NCBI RefSeq assembly: GCF_003970915.1
Contig: NZ_RXOF01000013.1
Location: 62,001-126,000 of the forward strand
From: Hymenobacter gummosus
GTDB lineage: Bacteria > Bacteroidota > Bacteroidia > Cytophagales > Hymenobacteraceae
DNA: 64,000 nucleotides
Direction of reading: 5' to 3'
Of this stretch, positions 48,061 to 56,089 are shown piece after piece (position 1 is the first letter of the stretch; each line of letters opens with the position of its first letter). The notes below the pieces were generated by a model. The model did no database searches. It worked only from the letters and a program-made list of their open reading frames with translations, and was not told where the DNA came from. The position numbers and the translations under genes are program-made.

Positions 48061-48399
48061 ATGAAATACACTCTCTTCGCGCTGACCCTGACCGCCGGAC
48101 TCGGCAGCTGCCAGCAGGCTCCGCGCCTGGTCAACTCCAATACCGTGGCGGCCCAGGCGGGCACGGCGGCCGGCCCCGTGGCCGAATCCGAGGCCGATGC
48201 CCGCAACGCGCTGCGCCGCTACATCAGCGCCCAGCCCAACGCCAGCCTGTTCGTGGTCGACTCGGCCGCCTTCGTGGAGGTGAATGCGCAGTGGCAGGCC
48301 CTGGTGCCGCGCACCGACTGGCAAGGCCGCATGCCCAACCGCGCCGCCTTCGAGGTGGACAAGCTCACCGGCGAAGTGCGGCCGCTGAACGTGAAATAG
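48061..48399 (+). CDS. Small lipoprotein of unknown function
   Basis: A 112-residue lipoprotein with MKYTLFALTLTAGLGSC (lipobox C17). The mature part includes ESEADARNALRRYISAQPNASLFVVDSAAFVEVNAQWQALVPRTDWQGRMPNRAAFEVDKLTGEVRPLNVK. The last part resembles small Bacteroidota lipoproteins that end by repeating a strand with a VDKxTGEV motif. No function is known. It is followed at 100 bases by the M61 peptidase gene on the same strand. Confidence 0.72.
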   Translation: MKYTLFALTLTAGLGSCQQAPRLVNSNTVAAQAGTAAGPVAESEADARNALRRYISAQPNASLFVVDSAAFVEVNAQWQALVPRTDWQGRMPNRAAFEVDKLTGEVRPLNVK

Positions 48400-48498
48400 G
48401 GCCGCTGACGTCTGCCAGCGGGCCCGCGGCAAAAAATGGGCGGCGGGCGCGCAACGCTCGGGCGGCTTCTGCATCCGTTAGGCGCCTTACTTTTGCTT

Positions 48499-50313
48499 AT
48501 GCTTACCTCCCTCCGCCCGGCCCCGCTGGCCGCCCTGCTTTTCTGCGCCGCCCCGGCCCTGGCCGCCACGCCCCCGGAGCTGACCTACACCGTCACCATC
48601 GACCCGGCCAAGTCCACCGATGAGTTTCAGGTGACCTTGCAGCTGCCCAAGAAGCTCAAGAAAGACCAGGCCATCTACCAGTTTGCCTCCACCGCGCCCG
48701 GCACCTACCAGGTCATGGACATGGGCCGCTTCGTGCGCAAGTTCGAGGCCCTCGACGCCAAGGGCAAGCCGGTGGACAGCAAGCAGCTCAGCCCCAACCA
48801 GTGGCAGCTCAGCCAGCCCGATAAGGTCCGCGAAATCCGCTACACCATTGCCGAAACCTGGGATACGCCCGTGCAGGAGCACCGTATCTACCGCATGTGC
48901 GGCTCCTCGCTCGAAGCCGACCACGCCCTGCTCAACGGCCAGACCATCCTGGGCTACCCCCAGGGCATGCAGAGCGCCCCGCTGCGGCTGAAAATCAACT
49001 ACCCCAGCGGCTGGCAGGCCGGCTCGGCCCTCACGCCCGACGCCCAGGGCTACTACCACGCCAAGAACTACGACCACGCCGTCGACTCGCCCATCCTGCT
49101 GGGCCGCCTCACGCAGGCCACCACCAAGCTCGGCGACGCCGAAGTGGCCCTGTACTGCTACTCCAAGACCGACCAGATCAAGGCCGAGCCGCTGCTGGGC
49201 GCCATGCAGAAGATGCTGGGTGCCGCTCAGAGCTTCCTGGTGCAGCTGCCGGTGAAGCGCTACGCCTTCCTCTACCATTTCGAGGACCAGAGCCAGGGCG
49301 CCTGGGAACATTCCTACAGCTCGGAGTACACGCTGAAGGAGCAGCCGCTCACGCCCGAGTACGCGCAGAGCATCACCGACATGGCCGCGCACGAATTTTT
49401 CCACATCGTGACGCCGCTGAACATCCACTCCGAAATCATCGAGCAGTTCAACTTCGTGCAGCCCACTGGCTCGCAGCACCTGTGGCTGTACGAGGGCACC
49501 ACCGAGTGGGCCGCCCACATGATGCAGCTGCGCGGCGGGCTGATTTCGCTGGATGACTACCTGAACACCCTGCGCGACAAGGTGGCCTACGACCACCTGC
49601 GCGCCGACACCACGTACTCGCTGAAAAAGCTGGGCCTGAACTCCTTCACCGACGAGGGCCAGGAGCAGTACGGCAACATCTACCAGCGCGGGGCCATGAC
49701 GGCCGCCCTGCTCGATTTGCGCCTGCTGGAGCTGTCGGGCGGCAAGCGCGGGCTGCGCGAGGTGCTGCTGGAGCTGGCCAAGCAGTACGGCCCGAGCAAG
49801 CCCATCAGCGAGCAGAACTTCTTCGACGACTTCACCAAGGCCACCTACCCCGAAATCCGCGACTTTTTCCGCCGCTACGTGGAAAACGCCGAGCCCCTGC
49901 CGCTCAAGGAATACTACGGCAAGGTGGGCATCCGCTACGAGCCCGTGTACCGCACCGGCCGCAAGCTGGGCTCCTTGGGCACCAACGGCTACGCCCCGCT
50001 GGCGGGCGGCGGCATTGCCTTCGCCCAGGTCAGCCCCGCGCTGCAGGCCTGCGGCATCGGCGTGGGCGACCAGCTTGTGAGCTACAACGGCGCGGCCGTG
50101 AAGGCCGAAACCTTCCGCCAGACCCTGGTGGCCATGCAGAGCGGCAAGCCCGGCGAGGAAGTGGAGCTGACCATCAGCCGCGACGGGAAGGAGAAGAAAA
50201 TCCGCTGCCGCACCGTGGAGCGCGACGAAACCAAGCGCTACTACTTCGCCCTCGACCCGCAGGCTACGCCCCAGCAACTGGCCCTGCGCCAGGCCTGGCA
50301 GAAGAACCTGTAG
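48499..50313 (+). CDS. M61 (glycyl aminopeptidase family) metallopeptidase with PDZ domain
   Basis: A 604-residue exported peptidase. The signal peptide is MLTSLRPAPLAALLFCAAPALA. An N-terminal beta domain extends to about 240. The catalytic domain has the zinc motif HEFFH (H298, E299, H302) and the third ligand E332 in LWLYEGTTEWAA, inside YSSEYTLKEQ...IEQFNFVQPTGSQHLWLYEG. A C-terminal PDZ domain lies at about 510-585 (GGGIAFAQVSPALQACGIGVGDQLVSYNGAAV). M61 enzymes are aminopeptidases with a preference for Gly/Ala. The ATG at 48499 directly starts the signal peptide. Confidence 0.92.
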   Translation: MLTSLRPAPLAALLFCAAPALAATPPELTYTVTIDPAKSTDEFQVTLQLPKKLKKDQAIYQFASTAPGTYQVMDMGRFVRKFEALDAKGKPVDSKQLSPNQWQLSQPDKVREIRYTIAETWDTPVQEHRIYRMCGSSLEADHALLNGQTILGYPQGMQSAPLRLKINYPSGWQAGSALTPDAQGYYHAKNYDHAVDSPILLGRLTQATTKLGDAEVALYCYSKTDQIKAEPLLGAMQKMLGAAQSFLVQLPVKRYAFLYHFEDQSQGAWEHSYSSEYTLKEQPLTPEYAQSITDMAAHEFFHIVTPLNIHSEIIEQFNFVQPTGSQHLWLYEGTTEWAAHMMQLRGGLISLDDYLNTLRDKVAYDHLRADTTYSLKKLGLNSFTDEGQEQYGNIYQRGAMTAALLDLRLLELSGGKRGLREVLLELAKQYGPSKPISEQNFFDDFTKATYPEIRDFFRRYVENAEPLPLKEYYGKVGIRYEPVYRTGRKLGSLGTNGYAPLAGGGIAFAQVSPALQACGIGVGDQLVSYNGAAVKAETFRQTLVAMQSGKPGEEVELTISRDGKEKKIRCRTVERDETKRYYFALDPQATPQQLALRQAWQKNL

Positions 50314-50338
50314 GCCAGCTGACACCTCCGGCCAGCTG

Positions 50339-50388
50339 ATTCGGGCCGCGTTTCTCGCACCAAGCCGGTGCAGAAGCGCGGCCCGAAT
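50339..50388 (+). terminator. Large hairpin downstream of the M61 gene
   Basis: ATTCGGGCCGCG (50339-50350) pairs perfectly with CGCGGCCCGAAT (50377-50388), with an inner GCACC/GGTGC stem. A short TTTT follows at about 50392. Probably a terminator. Confidence 0.6.
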
Positions 50389-50587
50389 GCGTTTTGCAAA
50401 CCAGGTTCAGGATGGTGCAGGACTGTATTACCGCCATCAAGCCGTTGGTTTACTGCTATTCGCTCCATCCTGAGCACTTCACTAATACCCGCACCACCCA
50501 CAGTCGTCAGGCTCCCCCTCGCCCGAAGGGGAATGCGCATCAAGCATTTCTTCGGGGGCCAGGGGGGTGAGGTCCACCGCTCTCCCT

Positions 50588-52207
50588 ATGCCCCACCGCC
50601 TTTTCTCCGCCTGCCTCTTCCTGCTGCTGCTAGCCGCCTCCTGCGCCGCGCTGCGGCCGGGTGCTCCGGCCGGCGCCACCGCCAGCATCCCCACCAAGGA
50701 CCAGGTAGGCGCGGCCAATCTGCCCGCTGACATTGCCCCGGTGAAAGCGCCGTTTGCCATGCCGCAGCTCAAGAAGCCCAGCTTCCCGGCCTTCGCGCTG
50801 CGCATCACCGAGCGCGGCGCCGCGCCGGGCATCATGGCCACGGCCGCCATCCAAGCTACCATCGACGAAGTGAGCCGGCGCGGGGGCGGCACGGCCATTG
50901 TTCCGGCCGGGCAGTGGCTCACGGGGCGTATCAGCCTGAAAAGCAACGTCAACCTGCACTTCGAGGACGGGGCGGAGCTGCAGTTCAGCGGCGAGGTGGA
51001 GGACTACCACCCGGCCGTATTCACCCGTACCGAGGGCGTGGAAGTCATGTCGCTGGGCGCCTGCATATACGCCAACGGGCAGCAGAACATTGCCGTGACG
51101 GGCCGGGGCCGGCTTATCGGGCCGGCGCAGGGCGGCTCGGTGCGTAAGCAGACGATGACCCACGACGTGGTGGAAAACGTGGTACTGGCCGCCACGCCGG
51201 TGGCCGAGCGCGTGTACGAGGGCCGGGGCGGCAGCATCGTGTTTCCGCCCATGTTCATCTCGCCCATCAACTGCCGGGGCGTGTACATCGAGGGCGTTTC
51301 GCTGGAAAATACCGCCTTCTGGAACATCGTGCCGGTGTACTGCGACGGGGTCATCATCCGGGGCGTGACGGTCAATTCCGTGGGCATTCAGCGCGGCGAC
51401 GGCATCGACGTGGAATCCTCGCGCAACGTGCTCATCGAGTACTGCACCCTCAGCGCGGGCGACGACTGCTTTACCCTCAAGGCGGGCCGCGGCGAAGACG
51501 GGCTACGCGTGAACCGGCCCACCGAAAACGTGGTGGTGCGCCACTGCCTGGCCCGCGAAGGCCACGGCGGCATCACCTGCGGCAGCGAAACGGCGGCTAT
51601 GATTCGCAACCTCTACGTGCACGACTGCGTGTTCGACAACACCGGCGTGGGCATCCGCTTCAAGACGCGCCGGCCGCGCGGGGGCGGGGGCGAAAACCTG
51701 ACCTACGAGCGAATCCGGATGAACCTCAAGGCCACGGCCTTTCACTGGGACATGCTCGGCAGCCAGACCCACGTGGGCGGCCTGGCCAGCCGCCTGCCGG
51801 CCCGCCCCGTCACCGCCCTCACGCCGCACTTCGCCCACATCACCGCCCGCGACATCGTCGTGGAGCAGGCCAGCTATTTCGTGAAGGTGGAGGCTATTCC
51901 GGAAGCCCCGCTGCGCCACGTGCTGCTCGAAAACCTGACCGTGAAGGCCCAGAAGCTTTTCACCGCCGCCGACGTGCAGGACTTCACCGTGCGCCACGCC
52001 ACCTTGCAGACCGCCGAGTCCCAGCTCAATTTCCTGGATGCCCGCCAAGTGCTCTTCGACCGGGTGCAGTTCGGCGGGCCGGGCCACGAGCTGAAAGCCA
52101 CCGTCGCCGGCGACAGTTCGGCCGATATCCGCTTCCGCCGCTGCACGCCCGCCCAGCCCGCCGGCTGGCCCGCCCCCCAGTGGGCCCCGCCTGCCGCGAA
52201 GCAGTAA
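50588..52207 (+). CDS. Glycoside hydrolase family 28 lipoprotein (polygalacturonase-like)
   Basis: A 539-residue right-handed beta-helix enzyme that would hydrolyse pectic galacturonan or rhamnogalacturonan. MPHRLFSACLFLLLLAASC is a lipoprotein signal. GH28 motifs appear in order: GDGIDVESSRNV (catalytic Asp region), LSAGDDCFTLKAG (GDD), REGHGGITCGSE (GHG) and IRFKTRR (RIK-type substrate-binding site). Early LTGRISLKSNVNLHFEDGAELQF fits the family N-terminus. Length is normal for bacterial members. The ATG at 50588 begins the signal peptide. Confidence 0.92.
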   Translation: MPHRLFSACLFLLLLAASCAALRPGAPAGATASIPTKDQVGAANLPADIAPVKAPFAMPQLKKPSFPAFALRITERGAAPGIMATAAIQATIDEVSRRGGGTAIVPAGQWLTGRISLKSNVNLHFEDGAELQFSGEVEDYHPAVFTRTEGVEVMSLGACIYANGQQNIAVTGRGRLIGPAQGGSVRKQTMTHDVVENVVLAATPVAERVYEGRGGSIVFPPMFISPINCRGVYIEGVSLENTAFWNIVPVYCDGVIIRGVTVNSVGIQRGDGIDVESSRNVLIEYCTLSAGDDCFTLKAGRGEDGLRVNRPTENVVVRHCLAREGHGGITCGSETAAMIRNLYVHDCVFDNTGVGIRFKTRRPRGGGGENLTYERIRMNLKATAFHWDMLGSQTHVGGLASRLPARPVTALTPHFAHITARDIVVEQASYFVKVEAIPEAPLRHVLLENLTVKAQKLFTAADVQDFTVRHATLQTAESQLNFLDARQVLFDRVQFGGPGHELKATVAGDSSADIRFRRCTPAQPAGWPAPQWAPPAAKQ

Positions 52208-52233
52208 GCACCGGCTATTCCGTGGCGGCGCGG

Positions 52234-52462
52234 CGCTTCACCAGCGTTAACGGCCGCGTTGTGGTCCGGGTCCGGCCGGTTGTCACGCCTGCCCGCCGCG
52301 TTTCCACGCGTCGTCACCGCATCTGCAGCTATGCGCCGCAGCTTTCCAAGCCTGGCCGCGAAGTTTCCACCCTTGCGCCCCGGGTTTCCACGGCTAACCG
52401 GCCCATTTCCACCCCAACCGCTCTACTGCGCGCCCAACCGGCTCACGCCACGCCTAACCGAC
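52234..52462. repeat. Degenerate 21-bp-period minisatellite
   Basis: Eight consecutive units of exactly 21 bp can be laid end to end from 52255 to 52422, with one more unit before (52234-52254) and one 19-bp and one 21-bp unit after. The rough consensus is CGCGTTTCCACGCCTAACCGG. The cores GTTTCCAC or TTTCCA recur at about 52301, 52343, 52364, 52385 and 52406. Units differ at many positions, so the tract is old or under loose constraint. Confidence 0.75.
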
Positions 52463-52581
52463 TTACTGCAATAATATATATTATAATTAATATTCAAATC
52501 AATTTGGTTTCCCTAGCAGATTAGAAAGCAACAGCAGAACCGCTCTAATACTAAATCCATCAACGATTAACCAAAGACCAA

Positions 52582-52621
52582 AAGCTAGTTCCCCTCGTCA
52601 GCTGAGGAGGGGAACTAGCTT
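52582..52621. terminator. Convergent terminator of GH28 and trehalase genes
   Basis: AAGCTAGTTCCCCTC (52582-52596) pairs perfectly over 15 bp with GAGGGGAACTAGCTT (52607-52621), with AAAA on the left and a nearby TTTTT on the right. Confidence 0.8.
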
Positions 52622-52649
52622 CTAGCTTTTTACCGCCACTCGGAGGGAG

Positions 52650-54221
52650 CTACTTCGCCGGGCCGAGCTGGTAGTGGTTCATCAGCGTGAGCAGCACGCC
52701 GTTGGTCCAGCCGAAGCCGTCCTGAGTGGGGTACTCGCCGCCGCCGGCCAGCAGGGCGGTGTCCTCCACGTTGTACTTCTCCAGCAGCTTGCCCGTCTGC
52801 TCGAACACGCGCACGTTCAGCTGCACCCACCGCTCGGCCACGGTGCGGGCCAGCGCCCGGTGCCGGTAGTGCTCCAGCCCTTCGATGGCCACGTACTGCA
52901 GCGGGGCCCAGCCGTTGGGCGCGTCCCACTGCTGCCCGCTGCGGGTGAGCGTCGTCACCAGGCCGCCGGCTTTCAGGAAGTCGCGCTGCAGGCCGGCGGC
53001 TACCAGGCGGGCCTGCTTGCTGGTGGCCAGGCCGAAGTACAGCGGAAAGGCCGCCGCCAGGGTGCGCACCCGGGCCGGCCCGCGGGCCGTCAGATCGTAA
53101 TCGACAAACCAGCCTTGCTTGGCGTCCCAGCAGTAGCGCAGAATGGCCCGGCGGCGGGCAGTAGCGCGGCGCTCAAACTCCCGGGCCCGGGCCTCGTCCG
53201 CCTGGGCGTGGTAGCCGTCGGCCAGGGTCATTTCCAGCCCGTAGAGCAGGCAGTTCAGGTCGACGGGCACCAGCTCGGTGGTGCGGATGCTGGCCAGCGT
53301 GCCGCCCGCCCCGAACCAGCGGGTGCTGAAGTCCCAGCCCGAGGCGGCGGCGGCGCGCACGTTGCGGTAAAACTGCGGGGCCGGCTGCGGGCTTTGCCTG
53401 GCGGTGGCCACGTCCTCGGCGTAAGACTCCTCGCGGGCGTAGTCGCCGGCGTCCCAGTAGCGGTTGAGCACCTCGCCACCGGGCAGGCGCACGGCGCAGC
53501 GGCGGGCCTCGCCGGGCTGCAGGGAGTCGGCGCCGGCCATCCAGTACTGATACTCGCGCAGCAGCCGGGGCTGGTAGCGGCGGCGCACCGAGTCGCCCTG
53601 CGCCTGGGCCAGCAGGTTTACCATCTGGGCGAAGAAGGGCGGCTGCGAGCGGGTGAGGTAGTAGGTGCGGTTGCCGTTCGGGATGAAGCCCTGCCGGTCA
53701 ATCAGGCTGGCGAAGTTGTCGACCATGCCGCGAATCAGCGCCGTGCGTCCACTCTCGCGCAGGCCCAGCATGGTGAAGTAGGAGTCCCAGTAGTACACCT
53801 CGCGGAAACGCCCGCCGGGCACCACGTAGGGCCGGGGCAGCGGCAGCAAGGAGCCGTGCGCGCCTTCGGCCTGCCCGGGCGGGCGCTGCAGCACCGTCCA
53901 GAGCGTATCGAGGTGGTGACGCAGGCCGGCCTGCACGCGGCTGTGGTAGGCATCGGTGGGGGCGGTGGGCAGCTGAAAGTGCTGCTCCACGAAGCGCCGC
54001 AACTGAAAATCCGGCTGCCCGCGCTGCTGCTGGTAGGCCCGCTCAATGTCGGCCGGGGCCAGCCTGGGCCGCGCATCCACGAAGGTTTTGCTGTCGGGGA
54101 AGATGCCGCCGAGCTGCACGGCTTCGAACACCGTGGGGTACAACTGCCGGGGCGAAGGCTGCGCCCACGCCGCGTGCGTGGTCAGCAGCAGCGTCAGGCA
54201 GGAAAGGGCGAATCGGTTCAT
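52650..54221 (-). CDS. treA: Trehalase, glycoside hydrolase family 37, secreted
   Basis: A 523-residue exported trehalase that splits trehalose into two glucose units. The signal peptide is MNRFALSCLTLLLTTHAAWAQ. Trehalase signature 1 is PGGRFREVYYWDSYFTMLGL and signature 2 is QQWDAPNGWAPLQYVAIEGL; the Gly-rich GGGEYPTQDGFGWTNGV ends the (alpha/alpha)6 barrel. Catalytic Asp/Glu residues fall in the conserved WDFSTRWF and GGEYPTQDGFGW blocks. The ATG at 54221 starts the signal peptide; an earlier in-frame extension runs through a palindromic repeat. The symbol follows the periplasmic E. coli enzyme. Confidence 0.93.
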   Translation of the reverse strand: MNRFALSCLTLLLTTHAAWAQPSPRQLYPTVFEAVQLGGIFPDSKTFVDARPRLAPADIERAYQQQRGQPDFQLRRFVEQHFQLPTAPTDAYHSRVQAGLRHHLDTLWTVLQRPPGQAEGAHGSLLPLPRPYVVPGGRFREVYYWDSYFTMLGLRESGRTALIRGMVDNFASLIDRQGFIPNGNRTYYLTRSQPPFFAQMVNLLAQAQGDSVRRRYQPRLLREYQYWMAGADSLQPGEARRCAVRLPGGEVLNRYWDAGDYAREESYAEDVATARQSPQPAPQFYRNVRAAAASGWDFSTRWFGAGGTLASIRTTELVPVDLNCLLYGLEMTLADGYHAQADEARAREFERRATARRRAILRYCWDAKQGWFVDYDLTARGPARVRTLAAAFPLYFGLATSKQARLVAAGLQRDFLKAGGLVTTLTRSGQQWDAPNGWAPLQYVAIEGLEHYRHRALARTVAERWVQLNVRVFEQTGKLLEKYNVEDTALLAGGGEYPTQDGFGWTNGVLLTLMNHYQLGPAK

Positions 54222-54275
54222 AAGCAGGAGTACGGCATTGGCAGCCCACGCGGCGTAACCGCGTCGTAAGCGAAG

Positions 54276-54396
54276 CGTCGTAGCGCGAAGCTCTGCTTCG
54301 CGTATCGTTGCTGACGTTGTTACGATCAACGGCCGGACGATTGTCGTTCAACGACGACGTTCAACGATACGCGAAGCAGAGCTTCGCGCTACGACG
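54276..54396. repeat. Palindromic intergenic element, family C
   Basis: Two 35-bp arms (54276-54310 and 54362-54396) are perfect reverse complements (CGTCGTAGCGCGAAGCTCTG...). Each arm has its own inner dyad (CGCGAAGC-TCTGC-TTCGCG). The right arm covers the stop codon of the GH43 gene, and the element lies between GH43 and trehalase on the same strand. Confidence 0.9.
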
Positions 54397-55414
54397 CGGA
54401 CGGCACGGACGCCTGCCCTATCGGCGCGGGCATGGGCCGGCGCGAGGCCGTACCGCCGGTTACCAGCCGGGGCCAGCCGTCGGCGGGGTACTCCAGCCGG
54501 TCCAGCAGCATCACGCGCCGCGAGTAGCCCTGGTCGGCGTCGATGGCGTTGAACGTGGGCCGGGCCGGGTTGATGGCATGGTAGGCTAACCAGTCCTGCC
54601 CCGCCTCGTCGGTAACGACGCAGTTGTGGCCGGGGGCGCGCCAGTCAGCGGAAGCTTCCAGGATGGTCCCGGGGCCGCCGGTGGCGTCGGCCAGCGTCTC
54701 GAAGGGGCCGGTGGCGGCGCGGGAGCGGGCCACCAGCACGCCGTAGTGGGCATCGGGCCCGCAGCAGTTGTTGCCGGAGTAAAACAGGTAGTACCAGCCC
54801 TGGCGCAGAATCACCCAGCTACCCTCAATTAGCCGCTGGTAATGCGTGGGGTCGTCGGGCCGGGCGGGCAGCAGCTCCACGGTCTCGCTGCCGGGTAGAA
54901 AGGACACGCGGTCGGGGGCCAGCTCGCGCACCCGCAGCGGCCCGAAACCCGAGCCCCAATACAGCCAGCGGCGGCCGGTAGCCGGGTCGTCGAAGGCCAT
55001 GGGGTCGATGTCGGCGAAGCCCGACATGCCGGTGTGCAGCAGCGGCCGGCCGATGTCCACGAACGGGCCGGTGGGCGCATGGGCCGTGGCTACGGCCAGG
55101 GCCAGCCCCGCGCCGTAGTCGGGCTCGGCGGAGTAGTAGAGGTAGTAGCGGCCCTCGTGCTGGCTCACGTGCGGAGCCCAGAATTCCTGCGTGGCGGCGG
55201 CCCAGCGGGGCTTTTCGGGCAGGGCCTCGCCAAGGTAGTCCCAGTGCACCAGGTCGCGGGAGCGGGCCACCTGAATATTGACGACGCGCCCGCCGAAAAG
55301 CTTGGTCTGGGTGCCGTAGGCGTAGTACCAGCCATCCGGGGCGCGGATGATGGTCGGGTCGGGGAAGTCGGCGTCGAGGACGGGGTTCTGGTAGTAACCG
55401 GGGGCAGCGGGCAT
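54389..55414 (-). CDS. Glycoside hydrolase family 43 (arabinosidase/xylosidase-like)
   Basis: A 341-residue five-bladed beta-propeller enzyme for arabinan or xylan side-chains. The catalytic base is D19 in DADFPDPTIIRAPDGWYYAYG. The pKa-modulating Asp is in GFADIDPMAF, and the acid Glu in RLIEGSWVILRQGWYYLFYSG. No signal peptide is visible (MPAAPGYYQNPVLDADFPD), so it may be cytoplasmic or wrongly started. Its last residues (IGQASVPSAS) and the stop codon are encoded at or inside the arm of a palindromic element, suggesting the insertion reset the C-terminus. Confidence 0.9.
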   Translation of the reverse strand: MPAAPGYYQNPVLDADFPDPTIIRAPDGWYYAYGTQTKLFGGRVVNIQVARSRDLVHWDYLGEALPEKPRWAAATQEFWAPHVSQHEGRYYLYYSAEPDYGAGLALAVATAHAPTGPFVDIGRPLLHTGMSGFADIDPMAFDDPATGRRWLYWGSGFGPLRVRELAPDRVSFLPGSETVELLPARPDDPTHYQRLIEGSWVILRQGWYYLFYSGNNCCGPDAHYGVLVARSRAATGPFETLADATGGPGTILEASADWRAPGHNCVVTDEAGQDWLAYHAINPARPTFNAIDADQGYSRRVMLLDRLEYPADGWPRLVTGGTASRRPMPAPIGQASVPSAS

Positions 55415-55471
55415 GGCGGGGCGGCGTGGGTACAGGCTTAGCTGTACGCGCCGCCCGGGGCCGGGGGTTGG

Positions 55472-55867
55472 CTAGGCCTGCTGCTGCAACCAGGTATAGG
55501 CCGAGGCCACATCGTCGAAGGCGGCTACGGCGGGGCGCGGAATAAACTTGACAATCTGCTCAGTGCTGGGCCGGTGGTCGAAGGAGCGCGGGAAAATCCA
55601 GGCAATGTAGCGCATACCCGCCTGGGCCATCTGCTCCACCCACCAGATGCTCCACTCGCTGAGCTGCATGGTTTGCCGGGTGATGTTGGAGTTGTCGTTG
55701 AGCAGCTTGCGGGCCGGATGGCGCCGCAGCGTTTCGAGCAGCAGCATACAGCAGGCCCGCGACGATTCCGCGTCGTGGGGGCCGCGCCAGTCGGCGTACA
55801 GCCAGTCGTTGGCCGCGTCGTAGCTGATGACCAGCTCCGGCCGGTCGACGAGCAATTCCAGGTGCAT
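55472..55867 (-). CDS. SpoIIAA/STAS-like protein of unknown function
   Basis: A 131-residue soluble protein. It starts MHLELLVDRPELVISYDAANDWLYADWRGPHDAES and continues with two helices (LLLETLRRHPARKLLNDNSNI, WSIWWVEQMAQAGMRYIAWIFP), an order like the STAS/SEC14-type single-domain proteins of Bacteroidota. No phosphorylatable Ser was singled out. The ATG at 55867 was chosen because the upstream in-frame part is low-complexity. It lies alone between GH43 and the divergent dehydrogenase. Function unknown. Confidence 0.6.
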   Translation of the reverse strand: MHLELLVDRPELVISYDAANDWLYADWRGPHDAESSRACCMLLLETLRRHPARKLLNDNSNITRQTMQLSEWSIWWVEQMAQAGMRYIAWIFPRSFDHRPSTEQIVKFIPRPAVAAFDDVASAYTWLQQQA

Positions 55868-56089
55868 AAACTTAGGTGCGGGAAGGTGTGGGAAGGTGGG
55901 CAAGCGGGGCGCAGTACCAGGCAGTACGACCAACGGTGGCCCAAAGATTGAGCCGGCCGGCCAGTTTGACCGTGGCGGCGGGCTATCCGGCCGGTAACCG
56001 CCCCGCCGCTTCTCCCGTTTGGCCCTGTTGGCAGCCGCGGCCGGCGGCTGGCCGTATCTTGCCCCCGTTCACCCCTCTGACTGCTGCTT

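Larger units (their letters stand above)
52208..52649. other. Intergenic region between convergent GH28 and trehalase genes
   Basis: A 442-base gap. The first half is a GC-rich minisatellite, then an AT-rich tract (52470-52580, with ATAATATATATTATAATTAATATT), then the convergent terminator at 52582-52621. No gene was accepted here; a 114-codon open frame across the repeats was rejected. Confidence 0.6.

Noticed and set aside
52234-52462. CRISPR array
   Set aside because: Units are 21 bp end to end with no unique spacers and no cas genes nearby, so it is a minisatellite.
52180-52524. 114-codon plus-strand open frame across the 21-bp repeats
   Set aside because: It starts inside the GH28 gene, and the open frame follows from a repeat length divisible by three. 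No motif or start signal supports it.
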